DNA of 64,000 bases, taken from NCBI RefSeq assembly GCF_036370855.1, contig NC_088132.1, forward strand, positions 64,270,841 through 64,334,840, given 5' to 3'. The translations under genes were made by a program, and so were the position numbers. Positions 56,516-64,000 of the stretch are shown here, piece by piece. Origin of the DNA: Dromaius novaehollandiae. Lineage: Eukaryota; Chordata; Aves; Casuariiformes; Dromaiidae. Below the pieces are notes generated by a model. That model ran no database searches and was not told the origin of the DNA. It saw only the letters and a list, made by a program, of their open reading frames with translations. The first letter of the stretch is position 1, and each line of letters begins with the position of its first letter.

Positions 56516-58080
56516 CACATTGGTAAATTGAAAATATTTACATTACAAACAAAGAACATTTTTTTTCCAAAAACTTTTATTTACTATAAAGACAAAACCA
56601 CCAAAATAGGTACAAATTATACTATATAAAATTGGTTCAATGGGGTAAAAACTTTTAATTAAAATATCTTGATATATTTAAAATAACAAAGGATACAATG
56701 AAGCCAAATTTCTTAACCCAGAGATTTCTGTAAAATTTGCTTGCACAGTAAGGTGCTAATAGAAGTTAGCCCTTAAGCCCTGGAAGTCTTAGGAATCAGT
56801 CACATAGCAAATATAATTTCATTGTGAAAGTGAACTTTGGTAGAAGAAACTCTATAGGACACCTGAGGTAGTAGAAACTGGAATAAACAGCAGTAGACGT
56901 TATTTACAACTTAAGTACCAAATAACATTAAGAACACAAAAAATAATTACACAATACAATTTTCAGTCCAGCTTTGATCCAAAGAAAATAAGAATATTAC
57001 ATCACATCTGCATTTTAAAAACACCACAATTACCAGCAAGCTGAGGGAAACGCAAACAAACTCAAACAAAATGCATTTGGACATCTAGAGGCAGTTTGAG
57101 TTTGAAATGTGGTAGGCATGGTGATCTACAAAGTAATACTGATTAGCTGAGGTTCATCAGTTTATACAGTTTACATTTCTGCCAGAAACAGTATTAATCT
57201 GACAACTGATCTTCCAGTACATGAATTGGCAAGAGTGCATCCTTTAAAGCTTGCACGTAAGAAAGACTTGGAAACAATCTTATTAGAATGAGAAATTCTA
57301 AAGTGGTCAAAAAAGTCAAGTACAAAACAGTTAGAGCTACCAAACTTCACATTTCGGTATTATCTTTTTAACTCTTCAAAGTCTGCCAATCTTCCAAAAC
57401 AAAGGAATGTAAAATTTCCAAAAGAAATACACATTCACAACTAATGACACTGCTTTTTATTAGTATGAGCACTATCATTCCTGTAAACTTATCTTTAAGA
57501 TGTTTTACTTCCAATTTGTATTGTACATTTTTAATGTACTATAGCTTATTTAGCTTGTCCTGAGTCTTTGAAAATAACCAATTCTATTTCAGTCCAACAA
57601 TTCAACTGGCTTCTGAAGAGTTAAAACATGAACAGTATTTTTTTTTAAATGGATTAAACACAATCAGTACTTGATTTAAAAAGATCCCCCCTCTTAAGCA
57701 AAAGAAAAGCTGCCATTTTCCTTCAGAATTACATGCATCAGAATCTAAAAACCTGCCTTTAAAATCATTTAAAAACTGTATTTCTTTTTTTTTTAAAAAA
57801 AAGACACTTGCTAAAAAACACGAGTTTTGTACTACAGGTGAAGCTTTACTTCACATTTTACTTTATCTTGGTTTTGAAGTCCAAGCATATTTCTTGTTAA
57901 AATAAATACCTTTCTTATGGTAATACTTTTAACATTTTCAAATTAAATGATCGCTAGTGGCTACAGTAAATAGATGATGTATGGCAGAAGGAAAACAGCA
58001 GGTAAAATTTGTTATCAGTGGAGAACATGACCTCAATTTTGTTGCACAAAGAATGAGATATACTCATAGTTGGCACCTGG

Positions 58081-58124
58081 TCCCACTGAAGTACAGGAGA
58101 AAGCCTCCTGTAAACTTTAATGGG
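58081..58124. repeat. Fold-back repeat in the MAP3K1 3'UTR
   Basis: TCCCACTGAAGTACAGGAG and CTCCTGTAAACTTTAATGGGA are inverted copies with few mismatches, separated by a short loop. It could form a hairpin in the mRNA. Confidence 0.55.
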
Positions 58125-59082
58125 AGCTGGTTTTGGGTGCTTTGACATGGAACTTGTCTACATATTTTGCCAGAAGAAACTGCTATATGAAAAGAAGGCT
58201 CAACATTTAACACGATTCAGATTGTAAGTTGTTTTATGCATAACAATCTTAGTTTCTTCTGTGTTTTTTTTTTTTTTTTTTAAATAACCTGCACTAGCAG
58301 AGCTTGAAACACTGACCTGAAGGTGGCCTCTTATTTTATTCCAGATTTCAAGCAAACCTTTTTCAAAACTCGTGTGTCAGCAAGATGTTCAGTGACACCG
58401 TTTGCACCTTTTTATAAAGGTTATTTTACAAGATCACCTTTCCCTGAACATTAAAAATACAATGAAAATACAAACCTTAATTTCAAAAGAAATTACATGG
58501 CCAGCAGTAAATGCACAGTGAACCACAACAGCCTCCTCTTACTTTAATGAAGGCAAAATGTTTTTAAGGTATCTATCAATGCTTTGTTATCCAGAAAACT
58601 TACTTTGTATAATGAAAAGGGACAGATACAAAACTTTCTTTTAACCAGTGCTGAAAACCCACTGTAATTGCAGAACCCTCTGCTTACATCTACATGATGT
58701 GAAATGGAACAGTGATTGCTATATTAAAATAGATCCTGAGCCCCTCAGCTGCTAATATTGCTGAAAAAGTGCTCCAAATAAAATAAAAATCACTTATCTG
58801 CTAAATAATCTTGCAGATTTAAAGAAACCTAGAGCCGGATGTTTAAAAAAGGCACAGTTTATGTTTTTCTGCTCAAGTTGTGAAATGTTACATACAGAGC
58901 TTAGGTAAAGATCTCGATTTGTCAATCACATACTTAGGTAGGGTCCTCCACTGGCCTTAAGTCCTTGATGCATCATTAAGGCCAGCAGAGTAATACAAGC
59001 TGCTGTGCTTAAGTGCACTGAAAGACAGGTATTGTATATTCAGTAGCATCTTCTTCAGTATATCAGCCTTTTACATAATTAG

Positions 59083-64000
<4,918 letters not shown>

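Larger units (their letters stand above)
56490..59082 (-). other. MAP3K1: MAP3K1 3'UTR
   Basis: AT-rich sequence after the MAP3K1 stop with no other gene. The leftmost good signal, AATAAA on the minus strand at 56510-56515, gives a 3'UTR of about 2.6 kb, in keeping with the long 3'UTR of mammalian MAP3K1. The end is estimated. A fold-back repeat (58081-58124) lies within it. Confidence 0.6.

Overview
This window is vertebrate nuclear DNA, and the organism is most likely a bird. Genes are split by GT-AG introns, three CpG islands stand in an AT-rich background, and there are 5'-truncated CR1 LINE fragments (about 43.47-43.97 kb and 45.86-45.93 kb) with the ATTCTGTG-type 3' end typical of avian genomes. 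Three genes can be read exon by exon. They are MIER3 (+ strand, complete, 13 coding exons, 551 codons plus stop), SETD9 (- strand, complete, 6 coding exons, 294 codons plus stop) and the 3' end of MAP3K1 (- strand, last 4 coding exons, ending at the natural stop; the rest lies beyond the right edge). All exon phases join without frameshift or premature stop. The order matches the conserved MAP3K1-SETD9-MIER3-GPBP1 block (human 5q11.2). That block lies on the Z chromosome in chicken, so Z linkage is likely but is inferred from synteny only.

Layout. 1-1.6 kb: AT-rich, probably intron of the leftmost gene. 1.75-3.05 kb: CpG-island promoter with a CRE palindrome, placed where GPBP1 (transcribed leftward) is expected; no GPBP1 coding exon is in the window. 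3.1-17.1 kb: intergenic DNA with a small orphan CpG-rich patch at 12.65-13.1 kb and an unexplained 131-codon ORF at 13.97-14.36 kb. 17.15-18.7 kb: CpG island with MIER3 exons 1 and 2. 20.6-35.1 kb: MIER3 exons 3-13, followed by a 3'UTR of about 3.5 kb with three AATAAA signals. 38.6-46.5 kb: intergenic gap between the convergent MIER3 and SETD9 genes, with CR1 and older repeats. 46.5-52.9 kb: SETD9. 52.64-53.25 kb: CpG-island promoter of SETD9 with a YY1-type motif that could also fire to the right. 53.3-56.5 kb: intergenic. 56.5-62.55 kb: MAP3K1 3'UTR and kinase-domain exons. 62.55-64 kb: MAP3K1 intron.

The genes do not form a pathway; they are neighbours by old synteny. MIER3 is an ELM2-SANT nuclear co-repressor subunit, SETD9 a divergent SET-domain protein, and MAP3K1 (MEKK1) a MAP-kinase-kinase kinase. 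I found no undescribed system with coding support. The most useful unusual signals are splice-site structures in MIER3 (a NAGNAG acceptor and a recursive-splice-like acceptor, both at SANT-encoding exons), several ancient fold-back repeats, tRNA-like relics in a MIER3 intron, and the orphan CpG patch.
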